A DNA stretch of 46,273 nt from Candidatus Nitrosopelagicus sp. (GCA_028343215.1 JAOLYB010000008.1:1-46273), one strand, 5' to 3'. Shown: positions 26,545 through 35,271, counted from the stretch's first letter. Numbers and translations: made by a program. The notes: generated from the letters alone by a model not told the origin.

Positions 26545-27420
26545 TCATCTCAATGCATCAGAAATAACTCTTGATACATCTACCTTTGCTGATTCACCAG
26601 GTATGGTGTTTGTACTAATAATTTGAGTAACACCTGCATTTTTGATCTTTTTTGTAGCGTCATTAACCAATAATGCATGCGTACATGCAACAAAAACACG
26701 TCTGCATTTTTGTTTCTTTAAAAATTGAGTTGCTTTAACAATACTTCCGCCAGTACTAACCATATCATCTACCAGAATTAAATCTCTATTTTTCACATCA
26801 ACTTTACCAGAAAGGATATTCACTTTTCCAGTTTTTCTGTCCCTATGTTTTCTCAATGCAATGAAATCTGTTTTCAAAAGATTAGAAAATCTTTCAGCTC
26901 TTTCTTTACCCCCTAAATCTGGAGATACAACCAATGGATCTTTCATTTTCATTTTCTTAAAATGTTTGACTAGTACTTCCATTGCAGAAACGTTTTCTGA
27001 TGGAATTTTTAATTCTTTTAATGCTAATTTACTATGAATGTCAACTGTGAGTATTTTTTTTACACCTGCTGCTTTGAGTAATTTTCCAACCACACCAATA
27101 GTAATTATTTCCCCACCAAGAAATTCTCTATCTTGTCTTGCATATCCCATGTAAGGAATCACTGCATATACTTTTGAAGAAAATTTTTGCACTTTTGAAA
27201 CAATACTCAATAATTCTAAAAGATTTGAATCAACTGGTGGGTTAGTTGATTGAACAACTATCACGATGCTCTTTTTTGGAATTTGGTTAATTGTTATTTT
27301 ACTTTCTCCATCAGGAAATATTTTCTTCTCAGTTTTGATATAGGGTGATTTTAATTTTCTAGCAATTCTTTTAGCTAAATCAGATGATGCATCTCCTCCA
27401 ATAACTGTAAACTTTGCCAT
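26545..27420 (-). CDS. prs: Ribose-phosphate pyrophosphokinase
   Basis: This 291-residue PRPP synthetase transfers pyrophosphate from ATP to ribose-5-phosphate. It has FPDGESKI near residue 36, YMGYARQDREFLGGE (about 90-104), the ribose-phosphate region VVSPDLGGKERA, and the PRPP loop DLILVDDMVSTGGSI (about 214-228). The length is that of archaeal class enzymes. It lies ten bases upstream of RNase Z on the same strand. Confidence 0.95.
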   Translation of the reverse strand: MAKFTVIGGDASSDLAKRIARKLKSPYIKTEKKIFPDGESKITINQIPKKSIVIVVQSTNPPVDSNLLELLSIVSKVQKFSSKVYAVIPYMGYARQDREFLGGEIITIGVVGKLLKAAGVKKILTVDIHSKLALKELKIPSENVSAMEVLVKHFKKMKMKDPLVVSPDLGGKERAERFSNLLKTDFIALRKHRDRKTGKVNILSGKVDVKNRDLILVDDMVSTGGSIVKATQFLKKQKCRRVFVACTHALLVNDATKKIKNAGVTQIISTNTIPGESAKVDVSRVISDALR

Positions 27421-27445
27421 TAAATCAACGAATCAAAACGGATTC

Positions 27446-28057
27446 TTAAGTTTTCGTAAGATTGTTTTTTAATCTAATTTCTTTTCTTTTAACTAGATAG
27501 CTTACTGCTGCAACTATTGCTACACCTATAATCTCAATTCCTAACCAGTCTAATCCCTGAAATTTCACTGTTTCTAAGACAAATGGTGAGAAGAGTGGAA
27601 ATTTTGTACTTGAAGCAAATGCAACATCTGCAAGGAAGACATCAAATGCTAAATGTGATAAAACTGCAGAAAATGCAACTGCGGATAATCTTAAATCTTT
27701 TCCTCGAATGATTATAAAAAAAACTATTGCTGCTATGACTGCAAACGGAATTGAATGACTCATTCTTGAAACTAATTCAATATCTAAAAACTGTAATAAA
27801 TGATCGGCATCTAACAAAATGGCAAAACTTCCACCAAGTACGATGTATCTAATACTTAACGTTCCTAATCCTATTACTGCTCCCCAAAAAATATGTCCAA
27901 TTACGTGTTCATATGTAACACTACTAACAACAAGTGGATTTCCAATTACAAACGTATGTTCACTTGATGGAAATAATCCTCCAATCATTGAAAATCCAAA
28001 TGAAATTATAGCGAAAATTATTGAATTTTTTAAAATGAATTTAATATGATCTTTCAA
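27446..28057 (-). CDS. Membrane-bound metal-dependent hydrolase-like protein (YdjM/DUF457 type)
   Basis: This 203-residue protein has about five to six membrane helices. The polar residues are clustered as in the YdjM/DUF457 group: GHIFWGA, LLDADHLLQFLD, RMSHSIPFA and LSHLAFDVFLA, giving Asp/His pairs that could bind metal within the membrane. The substrate is unknown. It is followed on the same strand by prs. Confidence 0.65.
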   Translation of the reverse strand: MKDHIKFILKNSIIFAIISFGFSMIGGLFPSSEHTFVIGNPLVVSSVTYEHVIGHIFWGAVIGLGTLSIRYIVLGGSFAILLDADHLLQFLDIELVSRMSHSIPFAVIAAIVFFIIIRGKDLRLSAVAFSAVLSHLAFDVFLADVAFASSTKFPLFSPFVLETVKFQGLDWLGIEIIGVAIVAAVSYLVKRKEIRLKNNLTKT

Positions 28058-28094
28058 TATACATTTTGAATTTTTTCAAATAAATTAATCATTA

Positions 28095-29838
28095 CTATTC
28101 ATCTCCTGCTTCACCACGACCTAAATCACCTAATCCATACTCGTCCATCACTTCATTACGCTTGGAATCTAGTTGATTAATTTCCTGTTCTTCACGTTTT
28201 TCATCACCTTGGTAAACTGTACGTATTGGCCATGGTATTCTAATATCATATTTCTTGAACTCTTCGTACATAATCAGACGCATATCGCTTTTTGTCTTGA
28301 ATTGTGCACCATAATCTCTTACGTAAACCCACATCGAAAAGTCCAAAGATGAATCATTGAACTTGTCAAATCGTACAACTGGCTGTGTTACATCCACATG
28401 AATATCCTTGTCACATCCACAACTAGGTTTGTTTTCTTCAAGATATGGACATCTGTTTTGTCTTACAAGATGTCTTCCTCTTGCATCTGTAGCTTCAATC
28501 ATAGCACGTTTTCCAACTTTGACTAAAATTGATGTAACTTGCCTTGGATTATTCAGATATGATACACCAACATTTACTACTGCAGGAACCAGTTTGATTT
28601 CTTTTGTATAGTTAATTATTTCTGCACTAACCAATTGGCGTGTAGGGATAATTGCAACTGATTCATTTAATCCATGACGAATGTATGTCACTCTTGGTGT
28701 AATTTTATGTACATATCCATTATATCCACTTTGTAATTGTATTCTATCTCCTTCTTTTACAACCTTATCTTTTCTGATAAGAATATAGGAAAAGTAATTT
28801 TCTAAGGTTTCTTTTAGTGCTAATCCAACACCAAATGCAAGTCCTCCTGTTGCAGTTGCTAAAACTATCAAATCTACTTCCCACCATGATACTACTCCAA
28901 CTAATACTCCAACAAAAATCAAAATTGGTAGAACCTGTTTTGCAGATTTTGGTACACCTTCTTTTTGTTTTCGTGAGTGTCCTGGTGGTTTATTTCCTGA
29001 AATTATTGACTCAAAACCTGAATTTCTTTTCTGTTCTCTCCAAATATCTATTGGATAAATCTCTTCAGGTAATACACCTGGAAATAACTTTCTTCCTGAT
29101 ACATTCTTTCCTGTTACACAAGCTTCAAAGTATAATTGATATTTTTTTCGTTCAGATTTTTTCCATTTTTCATAAGGTTCTTTAGAATTTTTTTTCATAA
29201 CTTCCAATTGGGGCTCCTCTTGACGTCCGGAAGTTTTCTAAGTATTGTATTCCTTCGTCAGTTTGCAAATAGCTATTGAATTCTTCTTCAGTTAGATCAT
29301 CTGGTTTTTGTTTTGGTGGAATCCATTTGTATAATTTATGAAATAAATCGTCAGCATCATCTGGGAATCCTCTCATTTCTCTCCAGGCTTCAAAATCTTC
29401 ACGTTCAAGACGTGAACTATCGCGTTTTGTTAATGCTATTGGAACTAATTGTGAAATTGTATATCCTATAACCAAAATATTCAATGTGTTTAACATTTTT
29501 GCAAAAATTTCACTAGGTGCTAGCTCTCCTTCTATTTGCGTAACTGTTAATTCTTCATCAAATAATTCGAATACTTGAATGTACATATTTACAGATGAAA
29601 TTAAGGCAATCGCCAAAAATGGTAAAATTATTTTTCTTGCAAATCTTGCAACATGTGGTCTTGTATGGTTGAATTTTTGTGTTTTAATCCAAAATGAAAA
29701 TTTTCTATAAACTACGCTGATTACAATAATTCCAATAATCAGTCCAATTACAGCTAATTGCAACGACACTGATGATGCGATCAATTGTGATACTGTATCA
29801 AACTGACCAACTGAAATTTCACTAATTTCTTCTGCCAT
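28095..29838 (-). CDS. MscS-type mechanosensitive channel, split by a frameshift in an A8 run
   Basis: Two overlapping frames (29838-29182, 218 residues; 29207-28095, 370 residues) form one 580-residue protein if the eight-base T/A run at 29188-29195 is read as seven, giving SYEKNSKEPYEKW across the junction. The first part supplies three membrane helices (LQLAVIGLIIGIIVIS, FLAIALISSV, ILVIGYTISQL). The second has two more, including the MscS pore-like helix region GGLAFGVGLALKETLENYF, and the beta domain (KEGDRIQLQSGYNGYVHKIT). An insert with paired cysteines (RCPYLEENKPSCGC) is unusual. Such channels release pressure under hypo-osmotic shock. As given, the second frame would lack the first helices. 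Confidence 0.8.
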
Positions 29839-29996
29839 CTCTAATATTTTTTGAGAATCCTAAACTTAAGTTAGTAGATTTGTCGTCAAGTTTTAAAAAA
29901 ACTGTCAATTTTTTTCAAAAATATGCGTTTTCAGGCATAATCTCTTCGTAAATGTCAGATCCTAAAGTTTAACAGAGGATTTATCGTAATTATGGA

Positions 29997-31373
29997 ATGG
30001 CTCAAACAAGTAATCAGCAAGAATCGATCTGGACAGTAGATTCTTCACCAAAGATCAAGTCATATACGCTTTCAAATCTAAGGAAAATTCCACAAATTGA
30101 AAATTTCACAGAAGAACAAATTTTTGAAATGGAGGTAGTTGGACACGTTTTACCTTTCAAGGCAAATAATTACGTAATTGAGCAATTAATTGACTGGGGT
30201 AATGTACCAGGTGATTCAATGTTTAATCTAACATTTCCGCAAAAAGGTATGCTCAAACCAGAACATTATGAAATGATGGCCTCAACTTTAAAAAATAATT
30301 CATCTGGCAAGGAACTTCGAGATATGGCAAATAAAATTCGTTTACAATTAAACCCACATCCAGCTGGTCAAATGGAGCTAAATGTTCCAATGCTAAAAGA
30401 TGGAACTAAACTTTATGGAATGCAGCATAAATACAAAGAAACAACTCTCTTTTTCCCAAGTCAAGGACAAACTTGTCATGCATATTGTAGTTTTTGTTTT
30501 AGATGGCCACAGTTTGTTGGTATGGATGAAATGAAATTTGCGATGCAAGAAGGAGATGATTTAGCACAATATGTAAAAGAACATCCAGAAATTTCAGATA
30601 TTTTGTTTACTGGAGGAGATCCTATGATTATGCCGGCAAAAATATTTTCTACATATATTGATAAAATTTTAGATGCAGATTTGCCAAATCTTAAAACAAT
30701 TCGAATAGGAACAAAGGCCTTATCTTACTGGCCATACAAATTCATCTCTGATGATGATGCTGAAGAGACACTTGAAACATTTAGACGAGTAAACTCAAAA
30801 GGAATTCATCTTGCAATAATGGGACATTTTAATCACTTAGCAGAATTAAAAACAGGTGCTGTTAAACTTGCAATCAAAAATGTTCGTGAAACAGGTGCTC
30901 AAATTAGAACTCAATCTCCACTTCTTACTAACATTAATGATGATGCAGATATGTGGGCTCAAATGTGGCAGAAACAAGTGGAGCTTGGTTGTATACCATA
31001 TTACATGTTTGTTGTAAGAGACACTGGAGCACAACATTACTTTGGAATACCTTTAGTCAAAGCACATCAAATATTCCAACATGCAATTCAAAAAGTAAGT
31101 GGATTAGGAAGAACCGTTAGAGGCCCAAGTATGTCTGCTACTCCTGGAAAAGTTCAGATTGATGGAGTTTCTGAAATTAATGGAACCAAAGTTATTGTAT
31201 TGAGAATGCTTCAGGGAAGAAATCCAGAGTGGGTAAACCGTCCATTCTTTGCAAAATATGATGAAAATGCAATATGGCTTGATGATCTAAAACCTGCATT
31301 TGAAGACAAGTTCTTTTTCGAAGACGAACTAAATGAAATTAAAGACCAAAAAATGAAAAACATGAATAGTTAA
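29997..31373 (+). CDS. KamA-like radical SAM enzyme (lysine 2,3-aminomutase family)
   Basis: This 458-residue radical SAM protein has the iron-sulfur motif CHAYCSFCF (C-x3-C-x2-C, about residues 160-168) and the following FTGGDPMIM. The C-terminal ATPGKVQIDG is the likely PLP-lysine region of the aminomutase family (normally in a PGG-x-K context). The family converts lysine to beta-lysine or acts on related amino acids; the substrate here cannot be read. A TATA-like GTTTAACAG lies about 25 bases before the start. It is first in a co-directional group of five genes. Confidence 0.82.
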   Translation: MAQTSNQQESIWTVDSSPKIKSYTLSNLRKIPQIENFTEEQIFEMEVVGHVLPFKANNYVIEQLIDWGNVPGDSMFNLTFPQKGMLKPEHYEMMASTLKNNSSGKELRDMANKIRLQLNPHPAGQMELNVPMLKDGTKLYGMQHKYKETTLFFPSQGQTCHAYCSFCFRWPQFVGMDEMKFAMQEGDDLAQYVKEHPEISDILFTGGDPMIMPAKIFSTYIDKILDADLPNLKTIRIGTKALSYWPYKFISDDDAEETLETFRRVNSKGIHLAIMGHFNHLAELKTGAVKLAIKNVRETGAQIRTQSPLLTNINDDADMWAQMWQKQVELGCIPYYMFVVRDTGAQHYFGIPLVKAHQIFQHAIQKVSGLGRTVRGPSMSATPGKVQIDGVSEINGTKVIVLRMLQGRNPEWVNRPFFAKYDENAIWLDDLKPAFEDKFFFEDELNEIKDQKMKNMNS

Positions 31374-31399
31374 AATATGGATTTTTACAGGTAAATGGT

Positions 31400-31732
31400 A
31401 TGAGAAAAGAATTTGTAGTTATGAGAATTGATGCAGCACCAGATGGCGCTCCATATGTTCTAGTTACTCTTTCTTTAGCCAAAGATATGGCCGAAGGAAA
31501 TCAACCTCCAAACCCATCTACAACAAATGTTATGGGATTTTCTAACATGGATGACATGATGAAAAATCTAAACAAGATGATTTCTGGTGGTGGAATGCCA
31601 GGTATGATGGGCGGCGCAGCCCCAGGAACAACATCAATCAAGCTAGATATGCATGAATACAAGCAGCTTGGATTGTCTGTTGGAGATAAGGTCAATTTAG
31701 ATATCTCAAAATCTGAAACCTTAGGCGTATAG
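31400..31732 (+). CDS. Small protein with Gly-Met-rich central loop
   Basis: This 110-residue protein has an N-terminal beta-rich part (EFVVMRIDAAPDGAPYVLVT) and a Met/Gly-rich loop (GGGMPGMMGGAAPG, about 64-77). The C-terminal part, LGLSVGDKVNLDIS, resembles a small beta-barrel end. No family is recognised. It follows the radical SAM gene by 26 bases. The Gly-Met loop resembles chaperonin tails, but nothing else does. Confidence 0.68.
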   Translation: MRKEFVVMRIDAAPDGAPYVLVTLSLAKDMAEGNQPPNPSTTNVMGFSNMDDMMKNLNKMISGGGMPGMMGGAAPGTTSIKLDMHEYKQLGLSVGDKVNLDISKSETLGV

Positions 31733-31737
31733 ATCTC

Positions 31738-31745
31738 TTTAAAAA
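31738..31745 (+). promoter_or_regulatory. TATA-like box for the 32-residue gene
   Basis: TTTAAAAA is centred about 26 bases before ATG 31767. This supports a leaderless transcript for the tiny gene and the hemerythrin-like gene behind it. Confidence 0.55.
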
Positions 31746-31766
31746 TCTGAAATTTCTATTATTTTC

Positions 31767-31865
31767 ATGGGCGATAAATCAGATGAAATGGTTCAAAATC
31801 TCAAGATGGAACTTGATATCTATAAAGAAAAAATAAAATCCATTTTCTCTAAGAAGAAAAATTAG
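31767..31865 (+). CDS. 32-residue charged peptide gene
   Basis: ATG 31767 to TAG 31863-31865 encodes 32 residues, strongly charged and helical, with a basic tail ending SIFSKKKN. A well-placed TATA-like box and a four-base gap to the hemerythrin-like gene support expression. The function is unknown. A chance ORF or leader peptide cannot be excluded. Confidence 0.5.
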   Translation: MGDKSDEMVQNLKMELDIYKEKIKSIFSKKKN

Positions 31866-31869
31866 AATT

Positions 31870-32410
31870 ATGAGTGCTAGTGAATTTCTACGAAATGAAC
31901 ATCAAGATATTCTACGTCTTGAAAAAGTAATCACAAAATCATACAAAGCATTGTACAATGGAGTAGATATTCCATTTTCTGATATTGATAAGATTAATTT
32001 TCTAATTGCAGAATTTTTAGATTCTGTACATTTTACAAGAGAAGAAGGTTCATACTTTCCATGTGTTGCAACATACGATCATCTGAATAAAGAAATTCGT
32101 GAATTATTAATTGAACATGAATTTAGCAGGAATATAGCAAGATCAATTTCAAAAAATCTCAAATTATGGAAAGAAGGTCAAGACAAACGTGAACCGGTTG
32201 CTAGATTTTTGAGTGTATATTCAACATTTCTGATAGAACATATGAAAAGAGAAGAAGCATTTTTTTGAAAAAGCAGAAAAAGAAATTCTCTCAAGAGAAG
32301 AAGAACAAGAAATGTTTGAGCAGTTTCAGTCTATATCTACAATTGCAGAAAAGGTGACCTCTCTTTTAGAAGATATTGATTATCTAGAATCTCAAGACTG
32401 GGCAAAATAA
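31870..32410 (+). CDS. Hemerythrin-like protein, frameshifted in a T7 run
   Basis: The frame from ATG 31870 stops at 32268, but the next frame continues to TAA at 32408-32410. Reading the seven-T run at 32260-32266 as six gives one 179-residue protein. The four-helix hemerythrin pattern is visible: NEHQDIL (about 9-15), HFTREEGSYF (about 54-63), IEHEFSR (about 82-88) and EHMKREEAFF (about 123-132), providing His and Glu ligands for a di-iron site. The last motif sits exactly at the frameshift. The restored tail EKAEKEILSREEEQEMFEQF is charged helix. Roles of such proteins include oxygen or iron sensing or storage. Confidence 0.78.
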
Positions 32411-32442
32411 CATTCTTAAGCGGTAATTTCTCTGCCATTTAC

Positions 32443-32955
32443 ATGGCCTTTTGTTTATGGATGACCGGATTGCCTTGTTCAGGTAAAACCACCATAGTAA
32501 GAAAACTTGCTGAAACCATACCAAATCTGGCCATTTTAGACGGTGATGAACTAAGAGAATGGTTCTCTCCAAAAGACTTCTCAAAAGAGGCAAGAGATGA
32601 GCATAACAGAAGAGTTGCTCATTTGTCAAAACTACTCCTAAAACACAATGTTTCAATGGGTGTATCATTAATCAGCCCATACAAAGAGAATCGTGCAAAC
32701 GCAAAAGAGATTATTGGTGATGACACCAAATTCTTCGAAGTTTACGTTAATGCTTCTCTAGCACAATGTGAAGAGCGTGATGTCAAAGGAATGTATGCAA
32801 AAGCTCGTTCAGGAGAGATTAAGGGTTTTACCGGAATCGACGACCCATATGAGGCACCAGACAATGCTGATTTAGTCCTAGATACTGAAAACAAATCTCT
32901 TGATGAGAGTGCTGCAGAAGTTTTAGAATTTTTAAAATCTAAGAATCTAATCTAG
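32443..32955 (+). CDS. cysC: Adenylylsulfate (APS) kinase
   Basis: This 170-residue P-loop kinase phosphorylates APS to PAPS. The Walker A motif is GLPCSGKTT (about 9-17). DGDELREWFS (about 33-42), SLISPYKENR, and KARSGEIKGFTGIDDPYE (about 125-142) are the family's APS-binding and lid motifs. The 3' end overlaps the convergent phosphatase gene by 17 bases. The convergent neighbour is of the kind that degrades PAP, so the two enzymes probably belong to the same sulfur nucleotide cycle. Confidence 0.93.
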   Translation: MAFCLWMTGLPCSGKTTIVRKLAETIPNLAILDGDELREWFSPKDFSKEARDEHNRRVAHLSKLLLKHNVSMGVSLISPYKENRANAKEIIGDDTKFFEVYVNASLAQCEERDVKGMYAKARSGEIKGFTGIDDPYEAPDNADLVLDTENKSLDESAAEVLEFLKSKNLI

Positions 32956-33757
32956 AAATAGCATCTAATGCATCTTGATGTATCAATCCATTAGTTACCA
33001 AAATTCCATTTTCATGATTCACTATCTCAGTATTGTACGATAACTCATTTCCTGAAATATCGGTCATCTTCCCACCAGCCTCAGAAATTATACAATTAGA
33101 GGCACAAGTATCCCACTGTTTCATTTTGTTTGTGGTTGTCAGATAGATCTCGGCATTCCCTGATGCAATCTCTGTAACTTTGAGTGAGCTACCAATACTT
33201 GTGACAACTGAAATTTCCATTTCATCGAGCAATCTCTTTTCCTTCTCTGAAAGATGATGTCTACTGACTAATGCATGACAATTTTGCATTTCTGACATTA
33301 TTGTAGTCTCAATTTCCCCCCATTCTTCATCATGACAAAATGCACCTTTTCCTGATTCAGCCAAATACATCTTCTTTTTGATAGGCCAATAAATTATACC
33401 CAAAACGGATTTTTGTTTTTCAACCAATCCTACCATTATTGTAAACTCTCCTGTTCTGTTTACAAAATCCGTGGTCCCATCTAACGGATCAATAATCCAA
33501 ATCTTATCATCTGATAATCTTTTTTTGTCATCTGTGTCTTCTTCAGATAAAATAGTAATTCCAGTTTTTCCCAAAACCTCTTTTAGAATTTTATTACTCT
33601 CAATATCTGCTTGAGTGATAGGTGAATCATCATCTTTTTTTTCAGTTGAGAAATCAGTTTCATAAACCTCGATTACCTTTTCACCAGCTTTCAATACTCC
33701 CTCGATAATTTTACCTAATTCTGGTATTGTTGATTTAAACGGTAATTCACTAATCAT
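32939..33757 (-). CDS. cysQ: Inositol monophosphatase family protein, probably CysQ-type 3'(2'),5'-bisphosphate nucleotidase
   Basis: This 272-residue Mg-dependent phosphatase has the two-metal site motifs SEEDTDD (about 75-81) and WIIDPLDGTTDFVNR (about 91-105), and the C-terminal QWDTCASNCIISEAGGKM. These are shared by inositol phosphatases and CysQ. Adjacency to APS kinase favours PAP hydrolysis, because CysQ removes the PAP left after PAPS use. The start ATG 33757 overlaps the small membrane gene by eight bases. Confidence 0.85.
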   Translation of the reverse strand: MISELPFKSTIPELGKIIEGVLKAGEKVIEVYETDFSTEKKDDDSPITQADIESNKILKEVLGKTGITILSEEDTDDKKRLSDDKIWIIDPLDGTTDFVNRTGEFTIMVGLVEKQKSVLGIIYWPIKKKMYLAESGKGAFCHDEEWGEIETTIMSEMQNCHALVSRHHLSEKEKRLLDEMEISVVTSIGSSLKVTEIASGNAEIYLTTTNKMKQWDTCASNCIISEAGGKMTDISGNELSYNTEIVNHENGILVTNGLIHQDALDAISRLDS

Positions 33758-33977
33758 TCTTCAAATCTCTATTTGCTAATTCTGGCTTTAGAGTCCATGC
33801 TATGGCTAGACCAACGAATGGAACTGATATCAATCCAGTCATTTGAACTATAATCAATAGTTGTTGCTGTGCTACATCGGGTGTTGTTATCAGCCATGGA
33901 AGTGGAAGTGATAAAATAAACCAGACTCCTACTAGCAGTCCAATTATCTCAATTCTTTGTTTTTTCCTAGCATTCAT
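33750..33977 (-). CDS. Small two-helix membrane protein
   Basis: This 75-residue protein has a basic N-terminus (NARKKQRIE) and two hydrophobic helices (about 10-30, IIGLLVGVWFILSLPLPW, and 41-62). It overlaps the CysQ-type gene by eight bases and is likely cotranscribed with it. No family is recognised. Confidence 0.65.
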   Translation of the reverse strand: MNARKKQRIEIIGLLVGVWFILSLPLPWLITTPDVAQQQLLIIVQMTGLISVPFVGLAIAWTLKPELANRDLKND

Positions 33978-34004
33978 GATAAATTCACTCTGTTCTCATC
34001 AAAT

Positions 34005-34439
34005 TTAATTCTTGAACTTTATCCCAAAGGTGACTCTTCTATTTAGGACGTAATTTATGGCACTGGCGACTGCAATTCCAATTCCTGCTCCGTACATGTG
34101 GTAAAATGCACTACTTTCTACTAGAGTGACTGTAATTCCTAATTGAATTCCCATTCCAATTGCGCTAACTATGAGGAATTTGATATACATGACGGAATTT
34201 CTTTTATCCTTTACGAAACTACCAAATGTCCAATATCTATTGAAAAAGAAATTTGTGGTAATTGAAACTGAGATTGCTATAATTTGAGATGCAACATACC
34301 AGAATCCTCCGATATCTGTTAGAAGGTATAAAATTCCTAAATTTACTATAACGCCGGTTGCACCAACAATGTAAAACTGAACTGCATGTTTTGCAAATAA
34401 CGATAATCCGCCTTTCTTTTTTTCGTCCTCTATCGTCAT
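34005..34439 (-). CDS. GtrA-family membrane protein
   Basis: This 144-residue protein has four predicted membrane helices and the typical pattern FYIVGATGVIVNLGILYLL, then NFFFNRYWTF and AINYVLNRRVTF, which identify the GtrA family. These proteins are proposed flippases or carriers for polyprenyl-linked sugars. A longer frame starts at TTG 34472. I prefer ATG 34439 because TTAATTATAG lies about 26 bases upstream, a fitting TATA position for a leaderless start. The 27-base gap to the downstream membrane gene suggests cotranscription. Confidence 0.82.
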   Translation of the reverse strand: MTIEDEKKKGGLSLFAKHAVQFYIVGATGVIVNLGILYLLTDIGGFWYVASQIIAISVSITTNFFFNRYWTFGSFVKDKRNSVMYIKFLIVSAIGMGIQLGITVTLVESSAFYHMYGAGIGIAVASAINYVLNRRVTFGIKFKN

Positions 34440-34536
34440 GTCCCTGCTTATTTCACCTTCTATAATTAACAATAGATTGAATCAATAATAATTTTCAAAA
34501 AACATTAGTTTTTTTTGTAATAATTTGTGAAATCTC

Positions 34537-34544
34537 TTAAATAT
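34537..34544 (+). promoter_or_regulatory. TATA box of the structured RNA
   Basis: TTAAATAT lies about 22-26 bases before the predicted RNA 5' end near 34562-34566. No protein frame starts downstream on this strand. Confidence 0.6.
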
Positions 34545-34561
34545 GATAATAACGTACCCAG

Positions 34562-34700
34562 ATTAATGCGGAAGGATGTAAATCCTATCGATTAGACTTG
34601 CGTGGTCCTGCAGAGCAGAAAATAGAGTTAATGCACATTGATGCTGACAAGTGAGGGAATCTCACATTGCTTTGCCGAAGGGCCACGCCCCCATTTAATC
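34562..34700 (+). ncRNA. Unassigned structured RNA of about 140 nt
   Basis: This region has no protein frame but has GC-rich paired segments in AT-rich DNA. The ends pair (GATTAA at 34561-34566 with TTAATC at 34695-34700). GGAT/ATCC at 34574-34585 closes a GTAA tetraloop of GNRA type. GCGTGGTCC at 34600-34608 pairs with GGGCCACGC at 34680-34688, with one G-U. GTGAG/CTCAC at 34651-34665 forms a hairpin extended by CAA/TTG. A TATA box precedes it and the convergent protein gene ends at 34704. I do not see SRP RNA, RNase P RNA or tRNA signatures. Transcription is inferred, not shown. Confidence 0.7.
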
Positions 34701-34703
34701 AGC

Positions 34704-35180
34704 CTAGATACTTCTATCGATTGCAATCAATGAAATGCTAACTGAGCCTTTTAAATTTCCAAATCGCTGAATATTCAAATCATAATTACACACATTTTGA
34801 TTCTTACATTGCATACCAGAAATTTCAAAATACTTGTTTCCTGAATAATCCCAAGTATAGTATTTTGAGATTCCAGTATCTACTAATTCTCTTTCTAAGA
34901 TGAAGGTTTCTGAGTATGGCCCAAGTTGAATTGATACCCGTTCTGGGGAATCACCCATAGGTACGAACTCAAATTTGTATGGAATATTTTGTTCCAAAGA
35001 TATAGCTGTAAATTGATGTGAATTCACATCATGAAATTCTGGTCCAGAAAAGCGAAAACTCCAAATCTCTGAATCGGCACGTTTTTGCTCATTTCCACCT
35101 GGATTCATTGCTGCACCATATGCCATTGAAACCACAATGGCAACAGCTACTATTCCTCCAGCGATGAGCGTTTTGTTCAT
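34704..35180 (-). CDS. Membrane-anchored exported protein of unknown function
   Basis: This 158-residue protein has an N-terminal hydrophobic anchor (about 5-23, LIAGGIVAVAIVVSMAYGA). A beta-rich exported domain follows with paired cysteines near the end (MQCKNQNVCNYDL), which could form a disulfide outside the cell. No family is recognised. The stop is three bases from the end of the structured RNA on the other strand. Confidence 0.7.
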   Translation of the reverse strand: MNKTLIAGGIVAVAIVVSMAYGAAMNPGGNEQKRADSEIWSFRFSGPEFHDVNSHQFTAISLEQNIPYKFEFVPMGDSPERVSIQLGPYSETFILERELVDTGISKYYTWDYSGNKYFEISGMQCKNQNVCNYDLNIQRFGNLKGSVSISLIAIDRSI

Positions 35181-35271
35181 AATTTAGGCATGAATTTCCC
35201 AGATTATAGTCATTTTGTTAATTCTAGTCATACAATTTCTATAATTTGTGAACCATTATTCACACCGGAAA

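Noticed and set aside
34562-34700. Structured RNA as SRP RNA, RNase P RNA or an intron-containing tRNA
   Set aside because: No SRP domain IV tetraloop region, no RNase P conserved ACAGAA-type block, and no T-arm GTTCRA motif in the expected place, so none of these classes is supported.
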